Origin: RPQJ01 sp963726665 | GTDB lineage: Bacteria; Pseudomonadota; Gammaproteobacteria; Steroidobacterales; Steroidobacteraceae | Assembly: GCA_963726665.1 (NCBI GenBank) | Contig: CAVSDW010000019.1 | Span: 62,001-126,000, forward strand | DNA: 64,000 bases | Reading direction: 5' to 3' | Shown: piece after piece, positions 35,584-44,110 of the stretch | How positions within the stretch are numbered: the first letter of the stretch is position 1 | How the letters are laid out: each line of letters opens with the position of its first letter | The notes under the pieces: model-generated | What the model was told of the DNA's origin: nothing | The model's input: only the letters and a program-made list of their open reading frames with translations | The model's database searches: none | Translations under genes and position numbers: made by a program

Positions 35584-35659
35584 CGCCCGGCATGGTCCGG
35601 TCATGCCCGCGCGGCGCGTAAACTGGTGCGCCGTTGCCATCCGGATTTCAGTTCAACGC

Positions 35660-37399
35660 ATGAAACGACTCTTCGCCGCCCTGGTGATCGCCTGCGGTGC
35701 GCCGCTCGTCGTGGCGCACGCCGAACCGCAGGCCACGGCGCCCTCCGCGCTGCGCAGCGAGACGATTGCCCAGGCGCCGGCGGCGACACCGGCGCAGGAA
35801 GAGATACGCGAGCGGGTCGACCGCCTGCGTTACGCCCAGACCGATCAGGGCAGCGTCGTGCGCGGCGTCCGCCTGATGCTCCCGGAGGGTGTCGCACGCT
35901 TCTACGAAGCCTCGCGGTTCGAGCCGCAGTGGCAGGATCCGGCGCGCCTCGATGAGCTGATTGCCGCGATCGCCGATCTCAAGTACGACGGCCTGAATGC
36001 CGACGACTACCACGTTGCCGCGCTGCAGTCGTTCCGCTCGGACCTGCGCAGCACAAAGCTGCAGGCGTCCCGGGACCAGGCCGACCTCGAGCTGCTCGCG
36101 ACGGACGCGATGATGCTCGCGCTGTATCACCTGTACCTCGGCAAGGTGGACCCCGCGAAGCTGAGCCCGCAGTGGAACTATCCGGCGCCACCATTCGACC
36201 TGACGCAGGCCGGCGTGAGCTGCTGCGCGGCAGTCGCGGCGGGGCAGATACGCGATCTTTTCGAGCGCGCACGGCCGCAGCACGCGTGGTACGAGCGCGG
36301 AAGACAGCGGCTGAAGGAGTATTACGCGTTACGTGATGCGGGCGGCTGGTCGCAGCTCGCCAACGGCCCGACGATGGAACCGGGCGCCAGTGATCCGCGC
36401 GTACCGGCGCTGCGACAGCATCTCGCGGTGACGGGCGACCTCGTGTCGCCAGGCGGTGCGGGCACGGCGGCCTACCAGGCACCGCTGCCGCCCTATGACA
36501 CCACCTACGATTCCGAACTCGTGGCTGCCGTGAAGCGCTTCCAGGACCGGCACGGGCTCACGGCCGACGGCGTCATCGGCCCGGGAACGCTCGCCGCGCT
36601 CAACGTGCCGGTGTCCGCGCGGATCGATCAGCTCCGCGTCAACATGGAGCGCGCACGCTGGGTGATGCACGAGCTCAAGGGCGACTTCGTGCTGGTGGAC
36701 GTTGCCGGCTTCGACGTCTCGTGGTTCCGGGACGACGAGCAGGTCTGGACGTCGAAGGTCATCGTGGGCCGCCCTTACCGGGAGACGCCGGTCTTCAAAT
36801 CGCTCATCACCTACGTGGTGTTCAACCCGACCTGGACCATCCCTACCGGCATCCTGGTGAAGGACAAGCTGCCGATCCTGAAGAAGGATCCCGGCTACCT
36901 GAAGCGCAATCACATCCGGGTCATCGACCGGAGCGGCCGCGAGGTCAATCCCTATTCGATCAACTGGAAAGCGTATGGCGCAGGACGGCTGCCGCCGTAC
37001 CAGCTCCGGCAGGACCCGGGCGACGACAATGCGCTCGGGCTCGTCAAGATCATGTTCCCGAACCCGTACTCGGTCTACCTGCACGACACGCCGACGAAGG
37101 CGCTGTTCGACGCGGACCAGCGCACGTTCAGCTCAGGCTGCATCCGGGTGCAGAAGGCGTTCGAGCTGGCGGAATTTGTGCTTAACGACCCGGCGCAGTG
37201 GAACGCAACCACCATCGCGGAAGTCGTGGCAGCGAAGGCGATGAAGACCGTGAATCTCGCAAAGCCGGTGCCGGTGCTGATCCTCTACTGGACCGCGCAG
37301 CCGACTCCCGACGGGCGGGTAATTTTCAGGAACGACATCTACGGGCGCGACCCGCCGACGCTCGCGGCCCTCGACCAGGCGCTCCAGCCGTTGCCTTAG
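35660..37399 (+). CDS. Murein L,D-transpeptidase (YcbB/LdtD type)
   Basis: 579 residues from ATG 35660, chosen for its signal peptide (RLFAALVIACGAPLVVAHAE). A scaffold region precedes a peptidoglycan-binding domain (VAAVKRFQDRHGLTADGVIGPGTLAALN, residues about 283-320), then the YkuD catalytic domain with VYLHDTPTK and active-site Cys in SSGCIRV. It makes 3-3 crosslinks in peptidoglycan or attaches partner proteins in the periplasm. Size and domain order match the large YcbB class rather than the small ErfK class. Confidence 0.92.
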   Translation: MKRLFAALVIACGAPLVVAHAEPQATAPSALRSETIAQAPAATPAQEEIRERVDRLRYAQTDQGSVVRGVRLMLPEGVARFYEASRFEPQWQDPARLDELIAAIADLKYDGLNADDYHVAALQSFRSDLRSTKLQASRDQADLELLATDAMMLALYHLYLGKVDPAKLSPQWNYPAPPFDLTQAGVSCCAAVAAGQIRDLFERARPQHAWYERGRQRLKEYYALRDAGGWSQLANGPTMEPGASDPRVPALRQHLAVTGDLVSPGGAGTAAYQAPLPPYDTTYDSELVAAVKRFQDRHGLTADGVIGPGTLAALNVPVSARIDQLRVNMERARWVMHELKGDFVLVDVAGFDVSWFRDDEQVWTSKVIVGRPYRETPVFKSLITYVVFNPTWTIPTGILVKDKLPILKKDPGYLKRNHIRVIDRSGREVNPYSINWKAYGAGRLPPYQLRQDPGDDNALGLVKIMFPNPYSVYLHDTPTKALFDADQRTFSSGCIRVQKAFELAEFVLNDPAQWNATTIAEVVAAKAMKTVNLAKPVPVLILYWTAQPTPDGRVIFRNDIYGRDPPTLAALDQALQPLP

Positions 37400-37441
37400 T
37401 CCGCGAAGAGCGGCGCCCGCGGGGGCCTCACGCGCGCTGCC

Positions 37442-37930
37442 TCAGCCGTGGTGGTGGTGCCCGCCCGGGCCGTGGACGTGCCCGTGCTCGAGTTCTTCCT
37501 GTGTCGCGTCGCGAACCTCCGCGACCTCGACGTCGAAGTTGAGCACTTCGCCGGCGAGCGGGTGGTTGCCGTCCACGGTCACCATGTCGCCAACGACGCG
37601 GGTGACCGTCACCACGCGCGCGTGGCCCTGCGAGGACTGCGCGTTGAACTGCATGCCGGGCTGCACGTTGGTGCCGCCGAACTGGCGCCGCGGCACCTGC
37701 TGCACGAGCGCGTCGTCGCGCACGCCGTAGCCGTCGGCCGGTTCGACGCGCACGTTGAGCTTGTCGCCGGCCTGCCTGCCGTTCAACGCGCTCTCGAGAC
37801 CCGAGATGATGTTGCCCTGCCCGTGCAGGTAGGCGAGCGGCTCGCCACCCGAGGAACTGTCGAGCACCTTGCCGGCGTCGTCAGTGAGCGTGTAGTGGAT
37901 GAGGACGACTTTGTCCGGTGCGATGATCAT
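37442..37930 (-). CDS. FKBP-type peptidyl-prolyl isomerase, SlyD-like
   Basis: 162 residues from ATG 37930. FKBP core (VVLIHYTLTDDAGKVLDSS, then GNIISGLESALNGRQAGDK) with the inserted chaperone flap typical of SlyD (about residues 70-125). The tail HVHGPGGHHHHG is His-rich and likely binds nickel or other metals, as in E. coli SlyD, though shorter and without Cys. It acts in the cytoplasm as folding helper and possibly metallochaperone. Confidence 0.9.
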   Translation of the reverse strand: MIIAPDKVVLIHYTLTDDAGKVLDSSSGGEPLAYLHGQGNIISGLESALNGRQAGDKLNVRVEPADGYGVRDDALVQQVPRRQFGGTNVQPGMQFNAQSSQGHARVVTVTRVVGDMVTVDGNHPLAGEVLNFDVEVAEVRDATQEELEHGHVHGPGGHHHHG

Positions 37931-37944
37931 GATGCACTCCGATA

Positions 37945-38373
37945 TCAGACGGCCCGGCCGTCCTTCAGGCGCAGCCACCCGCGGGCGACGCGATAGACGA
38001 TCCAGATTCCGACGACGAACGCGCCGAGAATCCAGGTGACGATGCCGAGGCCGAGCAGCAGCACCAGCGGCGCGGAGAAGATCCCGATCACGAGGAAGGC
38101 GAGCAGCGCGAACCAGAACGTACGCAGCTGCCAGCTGAAGTGCGACTCGAGCCACGTGCCGCGCGCTTCGTCGCGCTTCACGTAGTTCATGACCACGGCA
38201 ATGATCGACGGGATGCCGAACACGAACTGGGTGACGATCGCGGCCCCGGTGAACACGCCCATGAGCGCGCTCGCGGCGTGCAGCGCGTACATCCAGTGCG
38301 TGTAGGTGACCAGCGACGGCGGCGGGCCGGCGGGCGCGACGGGCGTGGCTGCGCCCGGGGGGGTGTCGGTCAT
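37945..38373 (-). CDS. DUF4870-like membrane protein
   Basis: 142 residues. A Pro-rich N-terminal tail of about 22 residues is followed by three or four membrane segments (ALHAASALMGVFTGAAIVTQ, then FWFALLAFLVIGIFSAPLVL and WILGAFVVGIWIVYRVARG). SHFSWQLRTFW is typical of DUF4870 proteins. Function unknown. It is 14 bases upstream of the slyD-like gene and probably cotranscribed. Confidence 0.8.
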   Translation of the reverse strand: MTDTPPGAATPVAPAGPPPSLVTYTHWMYALHAASALMGVFTGAAIVTQFVFGIPSIIAVVMNYVKRDEARGTWLESHFSWQLRTFWFALLAFLVIGIFSAPLVLLLGLGIVTWILGAFVVGIWIVYRVARGWLRLKDGRAV

Positions 38374-38496
38374 GGTCGGTTCCTTGCTGTTCGACCGTCG
38401 CGGCCGTGGCGGCGCGGCTGGTCCCGCGCAGTATCTCAGATCACGTGACGGGCGTAACCCGTCGCCCGCCGCCGGACGGAGCCGGCCGCGCCACTT

Positions 38497-38512
38497 CCCG
38501 CCCGAAGGCGGG
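38497..38512. terminator. Small CCCGCC-CGAA-GGCGGG hairpin upstream of paralogue B
   Basis: A perfect six-pair stem with a CGAA tetraloop followed by TTAA lies in the divergent region before the tandem TIR genes. It could be a weak terminator or part of their leader; there is no real T-run. Confidence 0.25.
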
Positions 38513-38552
38513 TTAAGCTACGACCCCCGCCGGCGGATGGGGGGCAATAGGG

Positions 38553-38567
38553 TGAGGTTTCACAGGG
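38553..38567 (+). promoter_or_regulatory. Leader shared with paralogue A (TGAGGTTTCAC)
   Basis: The 15 bases before the start codon of paralogue B read TGAGGTTTCACAGGG. Eleven of them equal the leader of paralogue A. Preceded by a G, the block forms GTGA-GGTT-TCAC, a short inverted repeat. It probably holds the ribosome-binding site. Confidence 0.4.
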
Positions 38568-40364
38568 ATGGCTGACGTCTTCATTTCCTACGCTCGAACC
38601 GACAAGGCGCGTGTCGCGCCGCTCGTCGCCGCGATCGAGGCGCAGGGCTGGACGGTGTGGTGGGACCCCGACATCGCGGCCGGACAGGAATTCGACCGCC
38701 AGATCGCCGCAGAGCTGAAGGCCGCCGCCGCCGTCGTCGTCGTCTGGACACCACAGTCGGTCGAGTCCCGCTGGGTGCGCGGCGAGGCCCGCGATGCCGC
38801 CGATCGCGGCCTGCTGGTCCCGGTGCGCTTCTCGGGCGCCGAACTGCCGATCGACGTGCGCGCCATTCACACCACCGACCTCGACGGCTGGGGCGACGAC
38901 CCGAAGAGCCCGCAGGTCCTGGAACTGCTGCGTGCGCTCGGCGCGATGATCAGCCGTCGCGGAGCCACGAAGGCGTCGGCCGCGATTTCCGCCCCCTCCG
39001 CGGCCGCCACGTCCGCGCCGACGGCCCCGGGCTCGTCCAGCCCTCCTGCGGGCATCTCCATCTGCGTGCTGCCGTTCGCCAACATGAGTGGCGATCCGGA
39101 GCAGGAGTACTTCAGCGACGGCATCACCGAGGACGTCATCACCGACCTGACAAAGGTTTCGACGCTCTCCGTGGTCTCGCGCAATACCGCCTTCACTTTC
39201 AAGGGCAAGTCGGCGGGCGTGGCGCAGGTCGCGCGGCAACTGAATGTGAGCCACGTGCTCGAGGGCAGCGTCCGCAAGGCGGGTGGCCGCGTGCGGATCA
39301 CCGCCCAGCTGATCGAGGGCTCCAGGGACAGCCAGGTCTGGGCCGAACGCTACGACCGCGATCTGAACGACATCTTCGCCCTGCAGGACGAGATCTCGCA
39401 GGCCATCGTCAAGGCGCTGAAGCTCAAGCTGCTGCCCGAGGAGAAGAAGGCGATTGCGCAACGCGGCACCGACAACGTCGAGGCCTACAACCTCTACCTG
39501 ATGGCGCGCCAGTACTACATCACCGGCAATGTCGGCGACGTCAGACGTGATGAAGCGATCATCCGCATGTGCGGCCGGGCCACCGAGATCGATCCGGGCT
39601 ACGCACGCGCCTGGGCGCTGATGGCCCTGGGGCAGATGGCACTCCGCTTCGACCACGGCGGGCGCGGCGACGGCGGCCTCGAGGCTGCCGAGCGTGCGCT
39701 CGCTCTGGATGCCGACCTCGCAGAAGCGCATGCGGTGAAGGCCAGCTACTTCGGTGAGAACAGCCAGCACGACCAGGCGTCCGCCGAAATCGAAGTCGCG
39801 CTGCGCCTGGACCCCGAGTCGCACGACGTCAATACCTCGGCCGCATTCGTGTACTTCAGGCAGCAGCGACTGGACGAGGCCGTCCGCCATTGGGAAAAGG
39901 CGATGGCGCTCGTCGAGACCGACGGGCATTCACCCTGCATGTTGATCACCTGTTACACCGCGCTCGGCAACCGCACGGACGCCCTGCGGGTTGCGCAGGC
40001 CGCGGTCTCCAGGGCCGAAAAAGCCCTGGCGCAGGACGCCAAGAACGGGTCCGCCATGGGATATGGCGTGAGCGGGCTTACCACGCTCGGCCAGGTCGAG
40101 CGGGCCAAGGAATGGATGAATCGGGCCCTGATGATCGACCCGGACAACATCAACATGCGCTACAACTTCGCGTGCGCACTCTGTGCCTTCGCGCACGAAG
40201 CGGACGCGGCGCTCGCTCTCCTCGGCCCGACCTTCGAAAAAATGCCCATCGGGTTCCTGACTCACGCCAAGGTCGATCCGGACCTCGATCCCCTGCGAGA
40301 CGATCCGCGCTTCAAGGCGATGATCGCGGCGGCCGAGGCGCGCCTCGCGGCAGCGGGCGAATGA
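38568..40364 (+). CDS. TIR - TolB/FlgO-like - TPR protein (paralogue B)
   Basis: 598 residues, the same plan as paralogue A. TIR domain at 1-125 (VFISYARTDKARV, WTVWWDPDIAAGQEF, VVVVWTPQSVESRWVRGE, with Glu73 in the catalytic position). Ala/Ser/Pro linker about 128-158. TolB/FlgO-like domain 160-290 (ISICVLPFANMSGDPEQEYF, VLEGSVRKAGGRVRITAQL, QVWAERYDRDLNDIFALQDE). TPR-like helices 295-595, with AEAHAVKASYF and repeated ALALD/LDPES units. No membrane segment. It is followed 12 bases later by paralogue C, whose first dozen codons are almost identical at DNA level, implying recent tandem duplication or gene conversion. Confidence 0.87.
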   Translation: MADVFISYARTDKARVAPLVAAIEAQGWTVWWDPDIAAGQEFDRQIAAELKAAAAVVVVWTPQSVESRWVRGEARDAADRGLLVPVRFSGAELPIDVRAIHTTDLDGWGDDPKSPQVLELLRALGAMISRRGATKASAAISAPSAAATSAPTAPGSSSPPAGISICVLPFANMSGDPEQEYFSDGITEDVITDLTKVSTLSVVSRNTAFTFKGKSAGVAQVARQLNVSHVLEGSVRKAGGRVRITAQLIEGSRDSQVWAERYDRDLNDIFALQDEISQAIVKALKLKLLPEEKKAIAQRGTDNVEAYNLYLMARQYYITGNVGDVRRDEAIIRMCGRATEIDPGYARAWALMALGQMALRFDHGGRGDGGLEAAERALALDADLAEAHAVKASYFGENSQHDQASAEIEVALRLDPESHDVNTSAAFVYFRQQRLDEAVRHWEKAMALVETDGHSPCMLITCYTALGNRTDALRVAQAAVSRAEKALAQDAKNGSAMGYGVSGLTTLGQVERAKEWMNRALMIDPDNINMRYNFACALCAFAHEADAALALLGPTFEKMPIGFLTHAKVDPDLDPLRDDPRFKAMIAAAEARLAAAGE

Positions 40365-40376
40365 GAACTCTCCAGC

Positions 40377-42170
40377 ATGGCTGACGTCTTCATTTCCTAC
40401 GCTCGCACCGACAAGGAGCGCGTAGCGCCCCTCGTCGCCGCGATCGAGGCGCAGGGCTGGTCGGTGTGGTGGGACCCGGAGATCGACGCCGGCCAGCAGT
40501 TCGACGACCAGATCGAGGCCGAACTGAAAGCCGCCAAGGCCGTGCTGGTGGTATGGACTCCGACGTCCGCGGCGTCGCGCTGGGTGCGCGGCGAGGCGCG
40601 CGAGGCGGCCGACCGCGGCACGCTGGTCCCGGTGCGCTTCGAGGGCGCCAGCCTGCCGATGGACGTGCGCGCCATTCACACCACCGACCTCGATGGCTGG
40701 GCCGAGAACGCCCAGAGCCCGCAGTTCCAGGCACTGTTGCGCTCGCTCGGCGCCATGATCGCCCGCCAGCGCGCGAATGCAGCCGTGGGCGCCGACACAA
40801 GTTCGGTGGTGCCCGCCTCACCAGCCGCTGCTCCGCGCGTCTCGATTTGCGTCCTTCCCTTTTCAAACATGAGCGGTGATGCCGAGCAGGAATATTTCAG
40901 CGACGGCATCAGCGAGGACGTCATCACGGACCTGAACAAGGTCTCGGCACTTTCCGTGGTCGCGCGCAACACCGCCTTTGGCTTCAAGGGCAAGCAGATC
41001 GACATTCCGCTGATTGCGCGGCAGCTCAAGGTCAGCCACATCCTCGAAGGCAGCGTGCGCAAAGCTGGCCAGCGGGTGCGCATTTCGGCGCAGCTGATCG
41101 ACAGTTCGACTGGCAACCACGTCTGGGCCGAGCGCTACGATCGCGACCTGAACGACATCTTCGCCCTGCAGGACGAGATCTCGCAGGCCATCGTCAAGGC
41201 GCTCAAGCTCAAGCTGCTCCCGGAGGAGAAGAAGGCGATCGAGCGGCGCGGCACGGACAATGTCGAGGCGTACAACCTCTTCCTCATGGCTTGGCAGTAC
41301 TACGTCACGGGACTGGAAGGCGACGCTCGAAGGGCGGAATCGATCGTCCGCCTTTGCACCGGTGCCGCGGAAATCGATCCCAACTACGCGCGCGCCTGGG
41401 CGCTCATGGCCCTTGGCCAGATGATTCTGCGATTCGTGCATGGCAAGAGTGGCGATGATGGCTTGGCGGCTGCCGACCGGGCGCTGGCGCTTGACGCCAA
41501 TCTGGCCGAGGCCCACGCCGTAAAAGCCAGAATATTTTCCGAGGCTGGTCGTTACGATGAGGCGTCCGCCGAAATCGACGTCGCCCTGCGCCTCGACGCC
41601 GAGTCCTACGAGGTCAACAGAGCCGCCGCTTATGTGAGGTTCCGACAGCAACGAATTCAGGACGCCATTCACTACTTCGAGAAGGCGACATCCCTCATGG
41701 AGACCGACGTTAATTCGGCGTCCATGCTGATCACCTGTTACACCGCCGTGGGGAATTCAGAAGCTGCCGTGCGCATCGCGCGGACCACCCTGTCCCGAGC
41801 CGAAAAGACCCTGGCGCAGGATCCGAACAATGGGGCGGCGATGGGATTTGGCGTGGTAGCCCTGGTGCTTCTCGGGGAGACCGGGCGCGCCAAGGAATGG
41901 ATCAAGCGCGCACTGCTGATTGATCCGGACAACATGAACATGCGTTACAACTTCGCCTGCGGCCTGTCGACTTATGCCAAGGATCCAGATGGGGCGATCG
42001 CACTGCTCGGTCCGCTTTCGACCAGGATGTCCATCGGCCTGCTGAACCACGCCAAGGCCGACCCGGACCTCGATCCCCTGCGCGACGATCCGCGCTTCAA
42101 GGCGATGATCGCGGCCGCAGAGGCCCGCCTTGCGGCGGCCAGCGACGGGAGCGCATCGCCCGCCTCGTAG
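40377..42170 (+). CDS. TIR - TolB/FlgO-like - TPR protein (paralogue C)
   Basis: 597 residues with the same three parts as A and B. Its TIR half is closest to A (EIDAGQQFDDQIEAELK, VVWTPTSAASRWVRGE with Glu73), while its first codons match B almost base for base. TolB/FlgO-like domain 155-290 (VSICVLPFSNMSGDAEQEYF, ILEGSVRKAGQRVRISAQL). TPR-like region 295-590. It has no leader of its own, only 12 bases after the B stop, so it should be translated from the same mRNA. Its base composition is slightly less GC-rich in the TPR part than in its neighbours. Confidence 0.87.
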   Translation: MADVFISYARTDKERVAPLVAAIEAQGWSVWWDPEIDAGQQFDDQIEAELKAAKAVLVVWTPTSAASRWVRGEAREAADRGTLVPVRFEGASLPMDVRAIHTTDLDGWAENAQSPQFQALLRSLGAMIARQRANAAVGADTSSVVPASPAAAPRVSICVLPFSNMSGDAEQEYFSDGISEDVITDLNKVSALSVVARNTAFGFKGKQIDIPLIARQLKVSHILEGSVRKAGQRVRISAQLIDSSTGNHVWAERYDRDLNDIFALQDEISQAIVKALKLKLLPEEKKAIERRGTDNVEAYNLFLMAWQYYVTGLEGDARRAESIVRLCTGAAEIDPNYARAWALMALGQMILRFVHGKSGDDGLAAADRALALDANLAEAHAVKARIFSEAGRYDEASAEIDVALRLDAESYEVNRAAAYVRFRQQRIQDAIHYFEKATSLMETDVNSASMLITCYTAVGNSEAAVRIARTTLSRAEKTLAQDPNNGAAMGFGVVALVLLGETGRAKEWIKRALLIDPDNMNMRYNFACGLSTYAKDPDGAIALLGPLSTRMSIGLLNHAKADPDLDPLRDDPRFKAMIAAAEARLAAASDGSASPAS

Positions 42171-42226
42171 CAGTCGGTGCGCCGGGTGCAAGCATCTCCC
42201 ACGTAAAACCCGGGTCGACGCACGCC

Positions 42227-42904
42227 TCAGGGCGGCAGGAAAGTCGCGATCTCGCCCAGCGGTTTTCTCGCGATGTCCGGCACGCGGGCGTCGGCGCCCG
42301 GGTAGCCGACCACCAGCAGCAGGAACGGCCGCTCGATGTCCTTCGGGCGCCCGAGGATCTCCGTCAGGAAACCCATCGGGCTCGGCGTGTGCGTGAGCGA
42401 GACGAGGCCCGCCGCGTGCACCGACGCAATCAGGAAGCCGGTCGCGATGCCCACCGACTCATCCGTGTAGTAGTGCTTGAGCTTGCGTCCGTCCGCCAGG
42501 CGCGTGAAGCGTCGCAGGAATACCGCGATCAGCCACGGCGCGGTCTCGAGGTACGGCTTGTGCTCGTCGGTGCCGAGGGGACGCAGGGCGTCCAGCCACT
42601 CCTTCGGCGCGCGCTTCCGGTAGAAGTCGCGCTCTTCCACCTCGGCCGCCTCGCGGATGCGCGACTTGAGCAGGGGGTCCGAGATCGCGACGAAATGCCA
42701 CGGCTGTTGATGCGCCCCGCTCGGCGCCGAACCTGCTGCCAGCAGGCATTTCTCGATGATGGAGCGCGGCACCGGCCGGTCGGAAAACTGTCGCACCGTG
42801 CGTCGCCGCTGCAACTGCGCCTCGAAGGCGTCCGCACGCTGCTGCATGACCTCCGGGGGCAACTCCTCCCAGGTGGTCAACGGCAAGAACCGCGGCTCGA
42901 TCAT
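42227..42904 (-). CDS. Nitroreductase-family flavoprotein
   Basis: 225 residues from ATG 42904. FMN-binding start QRRRTVRQFSDRPVP and SGAHQQPWHFVAIS; middle KHYYTDESVGIATGFLIASV; end PFLLLVVGYPG. The length and the EERDFY/KEW region resemble the iodotyrosine-deiodinase-like branch of the family. It uses NAD(P)H to reduce a small aromatic or quinone; substrate unknown. The frame is open further upstream only because it runs into the broken transferase gene. Confidence 0.9.
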   Translation of the reverse strand: MIEPRFLPLTTWEELPPEVMQQRADAFEAQLQRRRTVRQFSDRPVPRSIIEKCLLAAGSAPSGAHQQPWHFVAISDPLLKSRIREAAEVEERDFYRKRAPKEWLDALRPLGTDEHKPYLETAPWLIAVFLRRFTRLADGRKLKHYYTDESVGIATGFLIASVHAAGLVSLTHTPSPMGFLTEILGRPKDIERPFLLLVVGYPGADARVPDIARKPLGEIATFLPP

Positions 42905-42975
42905 GGTGTGCTGGTCTCCGCTTGGCGTCCTGCGAACGTCGCCCCTGCCTCGCGGCAGAGGCGACGGGGCAAGAG

Positions 42976-43654
42976 TCAGCCTGCCGCCTGGAATCTCGCG
43001 CGCATCTTCGCGACGAAGGCGGGCATGGCCGCATCCCTGGTTGCCGCAATCGCCTTGACGTTCGGGTTCTCGCCGAGCTGCTGCAGGAGTGCCTGCGCGG
43101 CCGGGTTGTCGCCGAGCAGGTCGAGGCCGAAGAGCTGTCTTCGCCGACGCCGGCAGCGATATCGACGCTGAATACAGGAAAATGATGTCGGCGAGGCTGA
43201 ACATGTCGCCCGCGACGTACGGCGCGAACCTGCCATGCCGCTTCAAGGTCGCGAATCCGGCACTGCAGGTCGTCACGCGCCTTGGCCTTGATCGCGTCCG
43301 GCACCTTTGCCGCCGAAAAACGCCTCGGCAAAGACCGATCCGCGCCGGCAGCTCGATGTAGAGCTCGATCTCCTGCATGAGCGCGCGAGCGATGGCGCGG
43401 TCATACGGATCGGAGGGCAGCAGCGGCTTGCCCTCGCCCGTGTCCTCGAGGTACTCGAGGATCGCGCGGGTCTCGTTGATGTATCCCCGAGGCGTCTCGA
43501 GAAAGGGCACCTTGCCGCGGGGACTCTTGGCGAGGAAGTCTGGATTCTGGTCCGGGAGGGCCAACACGTACTCGAAGGACAGCCCCTTCTCGAGCAGCGC
43601 AAGGTGAACCATGTTGGCGTAATTGCTGACGGGGAATCCGTGGAGCTTGAGCAT
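42976..43654 (-). pseudogene. Glutathione S-transferase, four apparent frame breaks
   Basis: The first 105 residues are intact (MLKLHGFPVSNYANMVHLAL, then GKVPFLETPRGYINETRAIL). After ELYIELPARI the reading must shift four times, near 43338, 43307, 43263 and 43137, to recover VFAEAFFGG, KVPDAIKAKARDDLQ, GFATLKRHGRFAPYVAGD with MFSLADIIFLYS, and LFGLDLLGDNPAAQALLQQL to the stop at 42976. No nonsense codon interrupts the correct pieces and the residues look well conserved. That favours assembly indels, but a young pseudogene is possible. Function would be a glutathione transferase of unknown substrate. Confidence 0.75.
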
Positions 43655-44110
43655 TGGTGCATCCTCGAGTTGCCTGGCAGCAGATGATTCCAGATCGCTT
43701 CTGTCGAAGTCGAGATACTTTTCCCAGGCCGTCGCGACTCGATCATGCTGGGTCGCGCGCTGCTCGCGGTGATGCTTCGCGGCGGGTGCCGCCTTGATCT
43801 GCCTCTGGACTCACGCCGCGTACATGCGCACAATGCGCGCCACGCGCGCGTTTGATTGTGCGCGGTCGCTCCGCTGCGTCGAATCTCATTAACCACGGGA
43901 TTAGTCCAAACGACGCAGTGGGGCGAAATTTCTCCCCGCCCCCCGCCACGCAAGCCTATTCAGAATCCATGGGCGGCGTAAAATTATGCCAGGCCCGGAC
44001 GGAATTCAGCGGGCTGGTCGGCGTCGCGACGACGGTCCGGCCCACGTAGCGGCGCCACTCGGGCTCCCAGACGCCACGCGCCGCGGCCGTAACCAGCAGA
44101 GGTGGCACCC
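43655..44110. other. 456-base region without a convincing gene
   Basis: Several short frames exist but none has a family pattern or a ribosome-binding site. Arms CGCTGCGTCG (43872-43881) and CGACGCAGTG (43911-43920) pair at nine of ten positions around a less GC-rich loop, possibly a regulator site. TAAAAT at 43979-43984 could be a -10 box for the phasin-like gene, but the matching -35 is poor. Confidence 0.3.

Noticed and set aside
42171..42226. Terminator between paralogue C and the nitroreductase gene
   Set aside because: Only a six-base CCGGGT/ACCCGG pairing with a long loop is present and no T-run, too weak to call.
42227..43654. A GST-nitroreductase fusion protein
   Set aside because: The two genes share a frame only because of the frame breaks in the GST; residues between them are meaningless and the GST C-terminus can be recovered in other frames up to its own stop at 42976.
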